A stretch of 64,000 nt of DNA from Microbacterium sp. zg-B185 (GTDB lineage: Bacteria > Actinomycetota > Actinomycetes > Actinomycetales > Microbacteriaceae), in assembly GCF_030246885.1 (NCBI RefSeq), contig NZ_CP126739.1:3504985-3568984 (forward strand), written 5' to 3'. The notes under the pieces were generated by a model. It made no database searches and was not told the DNA's origin. It saw nothing but the letters and a program-made list of their open reading frames with translations. This document shows, in pieces, positions 1 to 7,696 of the stretch (its first letter is position 1; each line of letters starts with the position of its first letter). A program made the position numbers and the translations under genes.

Positions 1-487
1 TCGCGGCGAATGTCTTGCCCGCCAGTTGCGACATGTCCTCGGCAAGCGTGGCCGCCTCGGCCGAGGAACCTGCCAGCTGGGACGAGACGATGAAGTAGTC
101 CTCGATGTAGCCCGCGTGCATCGGTGCGACGTACCGGACCGGCAATCCTTCGTCCACAGCGTTGTAGGCGGCAGAACCGATCCCGGCGAACCCGGCATCG
201 TACTGAGCGGTCGCAACGCCGGTGATCGATTCGTTGCCGCTCGCGACCTCGACGAGTTCGACGTCGATCCCGACCTCTTCGGCGTACTTCTCCGCAGTGA
301 CGAACAGCGGCAGCGACGACCCGGTGGCCAGATACGCGACCCGGATGGTCCCGCCCTCCGCAGTGTTGTCCTCGCCGCCCGGCGATGCACCCTCGGGATC
401 GCCGGCGCAGCCGGCGAGGACGAGAACGGCGGCGGCCCCGGCGGCGACCAGCAGACGGCGAGCACGAATGGCTGTGGCGTGGGTCAT
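1..487 (-). CDS. ABC-type substrate-binding lipoprotein, C-terminus cut by window edge
   Basis: Reading from 487 the frame stays open to the window edge, so about the first 162 residues are present. The N-terminus has an Arg-rich stretch, a hydrophobic core and a lipobox LAGC with Cys at residue 27, so it should be a lipid-anchored extracellular protein. The following residues (IRVAYLATGSSLPLFVTAEKYAEEVGIDVELV) resemble NMT1/SsuA-type solute-binding proteins that feed an ABC importer. An AAGGGAG ribosome binding site lies 8 bases before the ATG. It is 31 bases downstream of the TPP-dependent enzyme on the same strand, so the two probably share a transcript and a substrate. The substrate cannot be read from the sequence, and transporter permease and ATPase genes would lie to the left. 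Confidence 0.75.
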   Translation of the reverse strand, partial: MTHATAIRARRLLVAAGAAAVLVLAGCAGDPEGASPGGEDNTAEGGTIRVAYLATGSSLPLFVTAEKYAEEVGIDVELVEVASGNESITGVATAQYDAGFAGIGSAAYNAVDEGLPVRYVAPMHAGYIEDYFIVSSQLAGSSAEAATLAEDMSQLAGKTFAA

Positions 488-518
488 GATGAACTCCCTT
501 GTTCCTGTGATTCGGGTT

Positions 519-2171
519 CTAGTGGCCGTCTTCCCTGGCCATGAGCCAGGAAGGACGACCAGTGATCTTCGCGTCGATCACCAGAGGGCGCGCTTGATCG
601 GACTCGAGCCAGGCCGATACGCCGCCGAGATCTTCGAGCGACCGCACGGTGATCGCTTCGCACCCGTAGCCGCGGGCGATCGCCGCGATGTCGGTGTCCG
701 GAAATCGGACGATCTCCTGCTCCTGGGCTGTGGAGTCCGGGAAGAGATGGATCTCGGCACCATAGGCGCTGTCATTGAACGCGATGATCAGCAGCTTGAG
801 GCGCAGGCGCACCGCCGTCTCCAGCTCCACGGCCCCCATCAGCAGCGACCCGTCGCCGGTGCCCAGCACGGCGAGGCGATCCGGACGTGCGACGGCAGCG
901 CCGATCACACTGGCCAGCCCGAGGCCGATGGACTGGAACGACAGCGGCAGCACGTAGCCCTCGTCGTCGGGCACGCGCAGGTGCGCCCCCGGATACGCGT
1001 TCACGTTGCCACCGTCGACGACCACGACGCGTTCGTCGGGCAGCATCGCGTCGAGGGCGTTCGTCAGCGCGGCAGGGTCGACGAAGCCGGGTTCTTCGAC
1101 CGCGTCCACCGACTGCTCGGACCAGTATCGGGCGGCGCGGACGCGCTCGGCCACCTCGGGTGTGCGGTAGCCCGTGCGGGGCGGGCCCATGGCCTCGAGC
1201 GCCTCGCACGCGGCCCGTGCCACAGCGGCGGTGTCGCCGACGATGCCCAGATCCACCAGACGGTGCTTGCCGATCGCCTCGACGCGGTCGTCGACCTGGA
1301 CCAGGGTCGCCTTGTCGAGGAGGGTCCCTCCGCGCGTCGTCCAGTCATTGAGTGCGACCCCGAATGCGACGATGAGGTCGGCGTCGCGAACGAGCTCTGC
1401 GGCGCTGTCCGTCGCGAATCCTCCGACGACATCGAGCGCCCATTCGTCGCCCTCGAAGATCCCACGGCCGCCTCCCGAGGCGATCAGGAGGGCACCCGAA
1501 GCTGCGGCGAGTTCCCGCAGACCGCCCTTTGCGCCTCGCGCGCCTCGGCCGCCGATGATGACCGGCCGATCCGCATGCGCGAGCAGTTCCACCAGGGCCG
1601 CGGCATCCGAGCCAGAGACGAGCGGCGTCGGCACGTGCACGTTCGAGGCGGGGCGCGTTCCCGGATACGAGATCGTGCGGTCCTGGATGTCGATCGGCAA
1701 TGACAGGACGACCGTGGTCCGCTCGATCTGCGCGACTCGAAACGCCCGCGCCGCGTCCGCCAGCGCAGTTTCGGCCGAATGAATGCGCATCGGCGTGGCA
1801 CCGACGGCCATCACCGCGGCATCCTGATCGATATGGAAGTTCGAGGTGACATCACCCACCGCGGTGTCCGCGGCGAGGACGAGCAGCGGCGTGTGGCACT
1901 TGGCCGCTTCGGTCACCCCGGTCAGCGCGTTGGTGAGTCCGCAGCCCTGATGCAGGCTCAGCGCGCTGACTTGCCCGGTGATGCGCGAGAACGCGTCGGC
2001 CATGGACGCCGCACCCGCCTCATGGCGCGCCGCGACGAAATTCGCTCCGGCCGCCACCAGCGCATTGGTCAGCCGGAAGTTGCCGCTGCCCACCACTCCG
2101 AACACCTGCGATACACCCAGCTCGGCCAGCATGCGGCCGAGCGCATCGGCCACCCTCATCGTCTGCGACAT
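519..2171 (-). CDS. Thiamine-diphosphate-dependent enzyme, acetolactate synthase-like
   Basis: A 550-residue protein with the three-domain layout of the acetolactate synthase/benzoylformate decarboxylase superfamily. Near the N-terminus is RHEAGAASMADAF with the expected cofactor-activating Glu at residue 51. The C-terminal domain has the TPP/Mg motif GDGS at 439-442 followed by the Asn at 466 (FNDSAYG). No small regulatory subunit gene is beside it, so a catabolic decarboxylase or lyase is as likely as branched-chain amino acid synthesis. It precedes a substrate-binding lipoprotein gene and is divergent from a LysR regulator, a common layout for a regulated catabolic unit. The exact substrate is unknown. 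Confidence 0.8.
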   Translation of the reverse strand: MSQTMRVADALGRMLAELGVSQVFGVVGSGNFRLTNALVAAGANFVAARHEAGAASMADAFSRITGQVSALSLHQGCGLTNALTGVTEAAKCHTPLLVLAADTAVGDVTSNFHIDQDAAVMAVGATPMRIHSAETALADAARAFRVAQIERTTVVLSLPIDIQDRTISYPGTRPASNVHVPTPLVSGSDAAALVELLAHADRPVIIGGRGARGAKGGLRELAAASGALLIASGGGRGIFEGDEWALDVVGGFATDSAAELVRDADLIVAFGVALNDWTTRGGTLLDKATLVQVDDRVEAIGKHRLVDLGIVGDTAAVARAACEALEAMGPPRTGYRTPEVAERVRAARYWSEQSVDAVEEPGFVDPAALTNALDAMLPDERVVVVDGGNVNAYPGAHLRVPDDEGYVLPLSFQSIGLGLASVIGAAVARPDRLAVLGTGDGSLLMGAVELETAVRLRLKLLIIAFNDSAYGAEIHLFPDSTAQEQEIVRFPDTDIAAIARGYGCEAITVRSLEDLGGVSAWLESDQARPLVIDAKITGRPSWLMAREDGH

Positions 2172-2245
2172 TGCATTGATCCGTTTCTGAGGTCGTCGGC
2201 ATCCTCACCAAGACCGTACGGAGGATCGAGATCTTCGTCCAATGA

Positions 2246-3190
2246 ATGATGAGTATCCACGATATTCCGCTGTTGCATAATGAGGGGGTGCTGGCCAGTA
2301 TCGATTTGAACCTGTTGCGCACCTTCGTCGCGATATACCGGGCGCAGAACCTGAGCACCGCGGCGGGGACGCTGCGCGTGTCGCAGCCGGCGGTCAGTCA
2401 CGCGCTCCGACGCCTGCGGCTGCACTTCGACGATCCGCTGTTCTTCCGGACTGGGACCGGGGTCCGCCCCTCCCGGATGGCCACCGACCTGTACGCCGAA
2501 ATCAGCGGGCCGCTCTCGCGCATCGTGGCCAGCACAGAAGACGGCGCCCGCTTCGATCCGTCCACATCGCGACGCCGGTTTCGAATGGCGCTCACCGATC
2601 TGGGCGAGGCGGGGCTTCTCCCGCGGATCCTGTTGGCCACGGGGCGCACCGGCCCGGGCATCTCGATCGAAGTCATCCCGCTGGACATCGACAGTGTGGC
2701 GCAGGACGTGCTTTCCGGTGAGATCGATGCGGCGATCACCAGTTCGCCGGTTGTCGGCCCGGTGAACCAGGAGGTCCTCTTTCAGGATCGTTACGCGTGC
2801 CTGGTGCCCTCCGACCTGCAAGACGACAACGGACGGATCCGCGTCGAAGATCTGAGACGGTTGCCCGAGGCCAGAGTCGGGCCCTCGGCCGGTCACCGTG
2901 CGATCATGGAGGCCGTCACCGGCCTGGGCGCCGGCGTTCTCTCGCCCATTCCCCACGTCGAGGTTCCCCGGTTCACTTCGTTGCCGTGGATCGTCGCACG
3001 TTGCGGATTCGTCGCCATCGTGCCGATCGACGCCTTCGCCGCGCTGGCCCTGCCCTCAGGCGCGAAACTCCTGGAACTGCCCCTGCCCACGCCCACGACT
3101 GCCGTGCACCTCATCTCGCCCCACGACGCGGGCGGGACATCCGCGACCGCATGGTTCCTCGACACGGTGCGATCGGCACTGGCCGGTTGA
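2246..3190 (+). CDS. LysR family transcriptional regulator
   Basis: A 314-residue protein with an N-terminal winged helix-turn-helix typical of LysR regulators (DLNLLRTFVAIYRAQNLSTAAGTL, then VSQPAVSHALRRLR) and a C-terminal periplasmic-binding-protein-like effector domain. The start is uncertain: ATG at 2246 gives a 14-residue leader before the conserved helix, while GTG at 2288 fits the usual family N-terminus but is pressed against its GAGGGG. It is divergent from the TPP-enzyme gene with a 74-base gap, so it probably controls that unit, with the 2-oxoacid or its transport substrate as effector. That role is inferred from position. Confidence 0.85.
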   Translation: MMSIHDIPLLHNEGVLASIDLNLLRTFVAIYRAQNLSTAAGTLRVSQPAVSHALRRLRLHFDDPLFFRTGTGVRPSRMATDLYAEISGPLSRIVASTEDGARFDPSTSRRRFRMALTDLGEAGLLPRILLATGRTGPGISIEVIPLDIDSVAQDVLSGEIDAAITSSPVVGPVNQEVLFQDRYACLVPSDLQDDNGRIRVEDLRRLPEARVGPSAGHRAIMEAVTGLGAGVLSPIPHVEVPRFTSLPWIVARCGFVAIVPIDAFAALALPSGAKLLELPLPTPTTAVHLISPHDAGGTSATAWFLDTVRSALAG

Positions 3191-3213
3191 GGACCGCGTG
3201 GCCGGCCGCGCGC

Positions 3214-4053
3214 TCACGCAGCAGCCAGGAACGGCCGGTGGTGGTAACCATCGGCACCCAGGATGTGCACGGTGGCCTCCGGCACCTCCACGAACGAGCC
3301 GGGCAGATCGTTCAGCGGCTCGGAGACCACGACGTGCGCGTTGTCGTCGAAGATCCGGAACCGTTCGATGTCCGGGTACAGCTCGCGCAGCGTGGGGATG
3401 TCCGCTGAGTGGAACAGCGAGCGCGACCGCCCCTGCGACGAGTACCGGAACGCCCAGAGGGTCTGCCCGTCCGAGACGGCCAGAGTCCCCTGCATGGGAT
3501 ACGCCACGCCGTGCTCTCGACCGACCGACTCGACGCGTCGGATGGCCTGCTCCATCGCCGCCACCGGGTCCTGCTGCAGACCATAGGTCAGGGCGAGGTG
3601 AAACAGCACCTCGGAGTCGGTCGTCCCGCGGACGTGCGGGTACAGCGAGGGGTCGATCGCGAAGGTCAGATCGCGTTTGACCCGGCCGAACTCCGACAGG
3701 AATCCGTTGTGCATGAACAGCCAGTTCTCGTAGCGGAACGGGTGGCAGTTGGTCTGCTGAATCGGCGGGCCGCCGGCCGCGCGGACATGCCCGAAGAACA
3801 GCGGGCTGCGCACCGCCCGGCTGATCTCGCGCAGGTTCTGGTCGTACCACGCCGGCTCGATGCTGCGGAAGACGGCCGGGATGCCGCCGGCCTCTGCCTC
3901 GGCGGGATACCAGCCGAGGCCGAACCCGTCGCCGTTGACGGTCTCTGCCCCCAACGGCGAGTTCAAGGACTGGGCGACGAGCGAGTGCTGCGCGTCCAGG
4001 ATGAGCAGGGAGGGCTGCAGGGGCGCCCCTCGATACGCGAGCCAGCGACACAT
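3214..4053 (-). CDS. Class II glutamine amidotransferase (YafJ/EgtC-like)
   Basis: A 279-residue protein starting MCRWLAYRG, so after Met removal Cys2 would be the N-terminal nucleophile of an Ntn-type glutaminase domain. NGDGFGLGWY and a later FGHVRAAGG...NCHPF segment are the usual substrate-pocket motifs of this family. There is only the glutaminase domain, with no synthetase half. Family members include EgtC of ergothioneine synthesis, but no egtB or egtD lies nearby, so the specific substrate is left open. It is convergent with the LysR gene, with 23 bases between the stops. Confidence 0.8.
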   Translation of the reverse strand: MCRWLAYRGAPLQPSLLILDAQHSLVAQSLNSPLGAETVNGDGFGLGWYPAEAEAGGIPAVFRSIEPAWYDQNLREISRAVRSPLFFGHVRAAGGPPIQQTNCHPFRYENWLFMHNGFLSEFGRVKRDLTFAIDPSLYPHVRGTTDSEVLFHLALTYGLQQDPVAAMEQAIRRVESVGREHGVAYPMQGTLAVSDGQTLWAFRYSSQGRSRSLFHSADIPTLRELYPDIERFRIFDDNAHVVVSEPLNDLPGSFVEVPEATVHILGADGYHHRPFLAAA

Positions 4054-4193
4054 GCGGTGCGTCCTCTCCGAGTGCCCGGGCGGCCGGGAGCGGAGGCCCT
4101 CGCGACACTCGCGACCAGGCTACGCGCGCGACTCGCGCCCCGGCATCCCCCCTCGGCACCGCTGCGCCGGGTGCCTCCGGCGGCACCGCATCG

Positions 4194-5153
4194 TCACGCC
4201 AGCGGCTCAGCGAACGGCGTCTCGGGCTCTCGGCCGGGGTTCCGGTCGGACAGCCGGTCGGATCGGTCGGCTGCGGCATCCCGTGCCGATGCGGCTGCGC
4301 GCCCCGCCCTGCTCGAGGAGCGCACGGCCCCGATGCTGGCGGCGATGACCAGGGCGATGCCGAGGATCTCCAGCCAGACCAGCTCCTGCCCGAGCAGCAG
4401 CCAGCCGGCCAGTGATGCGGTGGCCGGCGCGAGCGACATCAGGATCGCGAACGCCGCGGCGGGGAGCCGCCGCAGGGCGATCAGCTCGAAGGCGTACGGA
4501 ATGGTGGAGGAGAGGATGGCGACCGCGGCTCCGAGCGCGAGCAGATCCGGACGCAGGAGCGCCGTGCCTGCCGAGGCGATGCCGAAGGGAAGGGCGATGA
4601 GTGCGCCGACGGTCATCGCAAGCGCAAGCCCGTCCAGCTTCGGGAACTCCCTCCCCACCCGTGCCGATCCCAGGATGTAGAACACCCAGCTCGCTGCCGC
4701 ACCGAGGGCGAAAATGACGCCGATCGGATCCAGCCGCTCCCATCCGCCGCCGCCGAGCGCGACGACACCGAGCAGTGCGAGCAGCGCCCACAGCCAGGCC
4801 GACAGCCGCCTGCTGGCGACGATGGACAGGACCAGCGGACCCAGCACCTCGATCGTCACGGTGACGCCGAGGGGGAGGCGCTCGAGCGCGAGGTAGAACA
4901 GTCCGTTCATCACGGCGAGCACGACGCCGAAGCCCACGACGGCGAGCCAGCCGTCGCGTGAATGACCGCGGAGCCCCGGCCGGGCGATCAGCAGCAGCAG
5001 CGCGGCCGAGAAGACCAGGCGGAGCATGACCATGCCGAGCGGACCCACCTGCGGGAACAGCAGCATCGCCAGGGATGCGCCCACTTCCTGACAGGCCAAG
5101 CCGACCAGGACCAGGACGACCGCGGGCGTGGTGCCCGCTCGGGACGTCACCAC
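4194..5153 (-). CDS. EamA (DMT superfamily) inner-membrane exporter
   Basis: A 319-residue protein with about ten hydrophobic segments in two EamA repeats, as in RhtA-type amino acid or metabolite exporters (LERLPLGVTVTIEVLGPL, then IPYAFELIALRRLPAAAFAILMSLAPATASLAGW). The C-terminus is a hydrophilic Ala/Arg-rich tail. Its start lies 7 bases after the stop of the beta-lactamase-fold gene, so the two are probably co-transcribed. Substrate is unknown; threonine/homoserine export is known for the RhtA branch only. Confidence 0.8.
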   Translation of the reverse strand: MVTSRAGTTPAVVLVLVGLACQEVGASLAMLLFPQVGPLGMVMLRLVFSAALLLLIARPGLRGHSRDGWLAVVGFGVVLAVMNGLFYLALERLPLGVTVTIEVLGPLVLSIVASRRLSAWLWALLALLGVVALGGGGWERLDPIGVIFALGAAASWVFYILGSARVGREFPKLDGLALAMTVGALIALPFGIASAGTALLRPDLLALGAAVAILSSTIPYAFELIALRRLPAAAFAILMSLAPATASLAGWLLLGQELVWLEILGIALVIAASIGAVRSSSRAGRAAASARDAAADRSDRLSDRNPGREPETPFAEPLA

Positions 5154-5160
5154 GCCGGGC

Positions 5161-6453
5161 TCACCCAGCGGGTGCGGAGCAGATCGCGGAGGCCGCGATC
5201 AGTTCGTGGTACTGCTGCGCAGTCCACGGCAGCCCGGCATCGGGGGCGGTCGCCCCTGCCGCTGCCGGAGCCTTCGAGGCGATCGCTGCCAGCTCCCATG
5301 CCAGATACTGGGTGAACCCGCCACCGACGGCCGAGTTGTTCAGCACCACGGCGACCGTCAGCCCTGATTTCGGGTCTGAGAAGGCGGCCGTGGCATATCC
5401 GGGGACCGAGCCGGACTGACCGACGAGGGAGCCGGCCTGGATCGCTCCACCGCGGGTCGTGTACCAGGAGGGCGCGTCGGCGTAGACGGCGAGGGGCTGT
5501 TCGAAGCGGTCCGCACCCTCGGGCAGGAGCGCGCCGGTGGCCAGGCCCTGCACGTAGCGGCCGATGTCGTCGATGTCGGTGACCACACCCGAATCGGTGA
5601 AGCCGCTGCTTGCCGAGAGCGAGGTCATCTCGAGCGGCTCGGCGCAGTTCATGGTGCCGGCACCATCGCGCAGGGAATGATGACCGGTCAGCACCGGGCC
5701 GGTCGACGGCGGAGCGGCGAGCGCGCCGGGCAGGCGGGTCTCGGTCAGATCCAGCGGATCGAACACGTACTCGGTGAGCAGTTGCGCGGCGCTGCGCCCG
5801 GTGGCGCGTTCCAGAGCCACGCCGAGGATCACGTACCCGGCGTCGGAGTCGCGGTATGCGGCACCGGGCTCGCCCCCGCGGGGCTGTCCGATGCCGTAGC
5901 TGGCCAGCTCGCGCGGGTTCCACACGCGGCCCGGGTTGGACAGGAACATGCCGGCCAGCTGCGAGCTGTACGAGCCGATGCCGGAGGTGCTGTCGCACAG
6001 CTGATCCAGCGTGATATCGGTGAGGTCCGGGAACCCGGAGACCCACTCGGCGACGGCGTCGTCCAGTCGGACGGTGCCCTCGTCGGCGACCGCGTAGAGG
6101 ACATCGCAGATCATCGGACGGGTCAGCTGGGCCGCGCGGAACTGCATTTCCGCGCTGACCGGCTGATCGCCTCCGGGCGATTCCACGCCCAGTCCGGTGA
6201 CGAATTCGCCGCTCCACGGCGCCCACACTCCGACGATCGCTCCGGATGCGCCGGCGGCGGTCATGGCATGGGTGACGGCATCCTGCAGCTGCTGTACGGT
6301 CTCGTCCGGGAGCGCCGCGGCGGTCTGAGGGGGCACGTCGATCTCGACGTGCGCATCGGGAGCGCAGGCCGTCGCGACCAGTGAGAGCGCGACGATGGAC
6401 GCGAACGCGAACGCGAACGTCGCACGTCGTCGTCTTGTCGGTCGAGCCCGCAT
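5161..6453 (-). CDS. Beta-lactamase-fold lipoprotein, probably non-catalytic
   Basis: A 430-residue protein with an Arg-rich N-terminus, hydrophobic segment and a lipobox-like VATAC, so probably lipid-anchored outside the membrane. The rest matches the serine beta-lactamase/D-alanyl-D-alanine carboxypeptidase family in order and spacing (FRAAQLTRPM, then LDDAVAEWVSGFPDLTDITLDQLC, then GYVILG, then GSVPGY). The active-site residues appear lost: the SxxK position reads QLTR, the YxN position reads DSD, and the K/HxG position reads QSG. I infer a binding or regulatory pseudoenzyme. GGGGGGTGAAGA before the ATG is a plausible ribosome binding site. EamA follows in the same direction. Confidence 0.75.
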   Translation of the reverse strand: MRARPTRRRRATFAFAFASIVALSLVATACAPDAHVEIDVPPQTAAALPDETVQQLQDAVTHAMTAAGASGAIVGVWAPWSGEFVTGLGVESPGGDQPVSAEMQFRAAQLTRPMICDVLYAVADEGTVRLDDAVAEWVSGFPDLTDITLDQLCDSTSGIGSYSSQLAGMFLSNPGRVWNPRELASYGIGQPRGGEPGAAYRDSDAGYVILGVALERATGRSAAQLLTEYVFDPLDLTETRLPGALAAPPSTGPVLTGHHSLRDGAGTMNCAEPLEMTSLSASSGFTDSGVVTDIDDIGRYVQGLATGALLPEGADRFEQPLAVYADAPSWYTTRGGAIQAGSLVGQSGSVPGYATAAFSDPKSGLTVAVVLNNSAVGGGFTQYLAWELAAIASKAPAAAGATAPDAGLPWTAQQYHELIAASAICSAPAG

Positions 6454-6520
6454 TCTTCACCCCCCGGTCTCTGCAATGAATTCAAACACACCGCGGCCGC
6501 GTGGCCGTCAACGCCATCGG

Positions 6521-6532
6521 TAGGCTGGGCGG
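6521..6532 (+). promoter_or_regulatory. Leaderless -10 element for the DUF2470 gene
   Basis: TAGGCT at 6521-6526 followed by six bases and the ATG at 6533. No ribosome binding site is present, so transcription probably starts at or one base before the start codon. Confidence 0.55.
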
Positions 6533-6844
6533 ATGAGGCACGGATTCGACGACGCCGCGGTCGCGGGCGTCCTCGCCCATATGAACGGCGATCACGACGA
6601 CGACAATCTTCTCATTGCCCGGGCCTACGCTCCGGACGCCGACATCGTCGCCGCGACGATGATCGGCTTCGACGGAGCGGGCGGCGAATGGCGGGCCACG
6701 CTGGCCACCGGGGAAGAGACGTTCGTGCGGGTGCCGTGGCCGGGCGGATCGATCACGGAACGGCGGGAGGTGCGCCGCGAGATCGTCGCCCTGTATGACG
6801 AATCGTGCCGGAGGCTGGGGATCGCACCTCGCGCCCACGACTGA
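6533..6844 (+). CDS. DUF2470 domain protein, heme-oxygenase partner
   Basis: A 103-residue protein that consists of one DUF2470 domain. It opens AAVAGVLAHMNGDHDDDNLLIARAY, the signature also seen at the C-terminus of HugZ-like heme utilisation proteins. DUF2470 is known as a heme-related domain next to or fused with heme-handling enzymes. Here the heme oxygenase gene starts 68 bases downstream on the same strand, but an iron-box-like promoter sits between them, so the second gene can be transcribed separately. A role in passing or binding heme is inferred. Confidence 0.8.
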   Translation: MRHGFDDAAVAGVLAHMNGDHDDDNLLIARAYAPDADIVAATMIGFDGAGGEWRATLATGEETFVRVPWPGGSITERREVRREIVALYDESCRRLGIAPRAHD

Positions 6845-6877
6845 GGCCGGTCACGAGCGCACCACGCGGACCGGAAG

Positions 6878-6905
6878 TTAGGCGAGCCTTACTTGCCCCT
6901 AGAAT
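6878..6905 (+). promoter_or_regulatory. DtxR/IdeR-like iron box overlapping a leaderless promoter
   Basis: Bases 6878-6896 (TTAGGCGAGCCTTACTTGC) match 13 of 19 positions of the actinobacterial iron box TTAGGTTAGCCTAACCTAA. The -10 hexamer TAGAAT follows at 6900-6905, seven bases before the heme oxygenase ATG at 6913. A bound iron repressor would cover the -35/spacer region, so repression under iron-replete conditions is predicted. Confidence 0.6.
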
Positions 6906-6912
6906 GTGGATC

Positions 6913-7569
6913 ATGAGCGATCTGATCCCGTTTTCCGCCGCGCTGCGCGAGCGTTCCAGTTCTGCGCATTCCAGCAGTGAGGGTGCGGGCTTCATGTCCG
7001 ACCTCATGAAGGGCGACGGGACGCGCGCGGACTACATCGCGCTCGTCGCTCAGCACTGGTTCATGTACGACGCTCTGGAGCGTGCCGCAGAGCGGATGCG
7101 CCGGGACCCCATCGCATCCGTGTTCATCAGCGACCGGCTGACGCGGCTGCCCGCGCTCGAGGCGGACCTGGAGTTCCTGCTCGGCGGGGACTGGCGGGAC
7201 GAGATCTCACCGCTGCCCACGACCCGGCGCTATGTCGATCGGATCGAGCTGGTGGGCAGGACCTGGGCGGGCGGGTTCGTCGCCCACCACTACACCCGCT
7301 ACCTGGGAGATCTGTCCGGCGGTCAGTTCATCGGCCGGCTGATGGCCCGCCGCTTCGGCTTCGAGACCAACGGCATCGGCTTCTACGTCTTCGACGACAT
7401 CGCCGACCCCAGTGCGTTCAAGGACGTCTACCGTCGGCAGCTGGATGCCGCACCGTGGGATGCCGAGGAGCAGGCGCGCGTCATCGACGAAGTGCTGCTC
7501 GCGTACCGGATGAACACCGAGGTGTTCGAGGACCTCGCCGCCGCGAAGGCGCAGTCTCAGGTCGCCTGA
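6913..7569 (+). CDS. Heme oxygenase (biliverdin-producing)
   Basis: A 218-residue protein of the bacterial HmuO type, which cleaves heme to biliverdin, CO and free iron. The proximal heme ligand is expected in RSSSAHSSSEGAGF, and the distal helix motif YTRYLGDLSGGQFIGRL is intact. The length fits the family. I chose the ATG at 6913 (MSDLIPFSAALRERS) because it lies seven bases after a TAGAAT -10 box and matches the family N-terminus; upstream in-frame starts would overlap the promoter and the DUF2470 gene. The iron box fits a job in iron recovery from heme. Confidence 0.92.
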   Translation: MSDLIPFSAALRERSSSAHSSSEGAGFMSDLMKGDGTRADYIALVAQHWFMYDALERAAERMRRDPIASVFISDRLTRLPALEADLEFLLGGDWRDEISPLPTTRRYVDRIELVGRTWAGGFVAHHYTRYLGDLSGGQFIGRLMARRFGFETNGIGFYVFDDIADPSAFKDVYRRQLDAAPWDAEEQARVIDEVLLAYRMNTEVFEDLAAAKAQSQVA

Positions 7570-7610
7570 CCCGACCACCCCCACCCCCACCCCACCCCAC
7601 CCCACCGCAC

Positions 7611-7681
7611 CGCGAGACTGCAGAGGCGCCGCGAAACAGGGTCGAACGCCCACAGTCTCGAGGCGCCTATGCAGTCTCGCG
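7611..7681. repeat. Long inverted repeat between convergent genes
   Basis: The 20-base arm 7611-7630 (CGCGAGACTGCAGAGGCGCC) pairs with 7662-7681, with a single mismatch and a 31-base loop. The loop itself holds another AGTCTCG word. It lies between the convergent heme oxygenase and helicase genes, so it could terminate both transcripts, but it has no T tract and may instead be a dispersed palindromic repeat. A C-rich stretch (7570-7610) precedes it. Confidence 0.7.
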
Positions 7682-7696
7682 GGTGGAGAGGGCGGC

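Noticed and set aside
7570..7610. C-rich tract as a G-quadruplex or special element
   Set aside because: Runs of CCCCA are short-period and could be slippage; no conserved context is visible.
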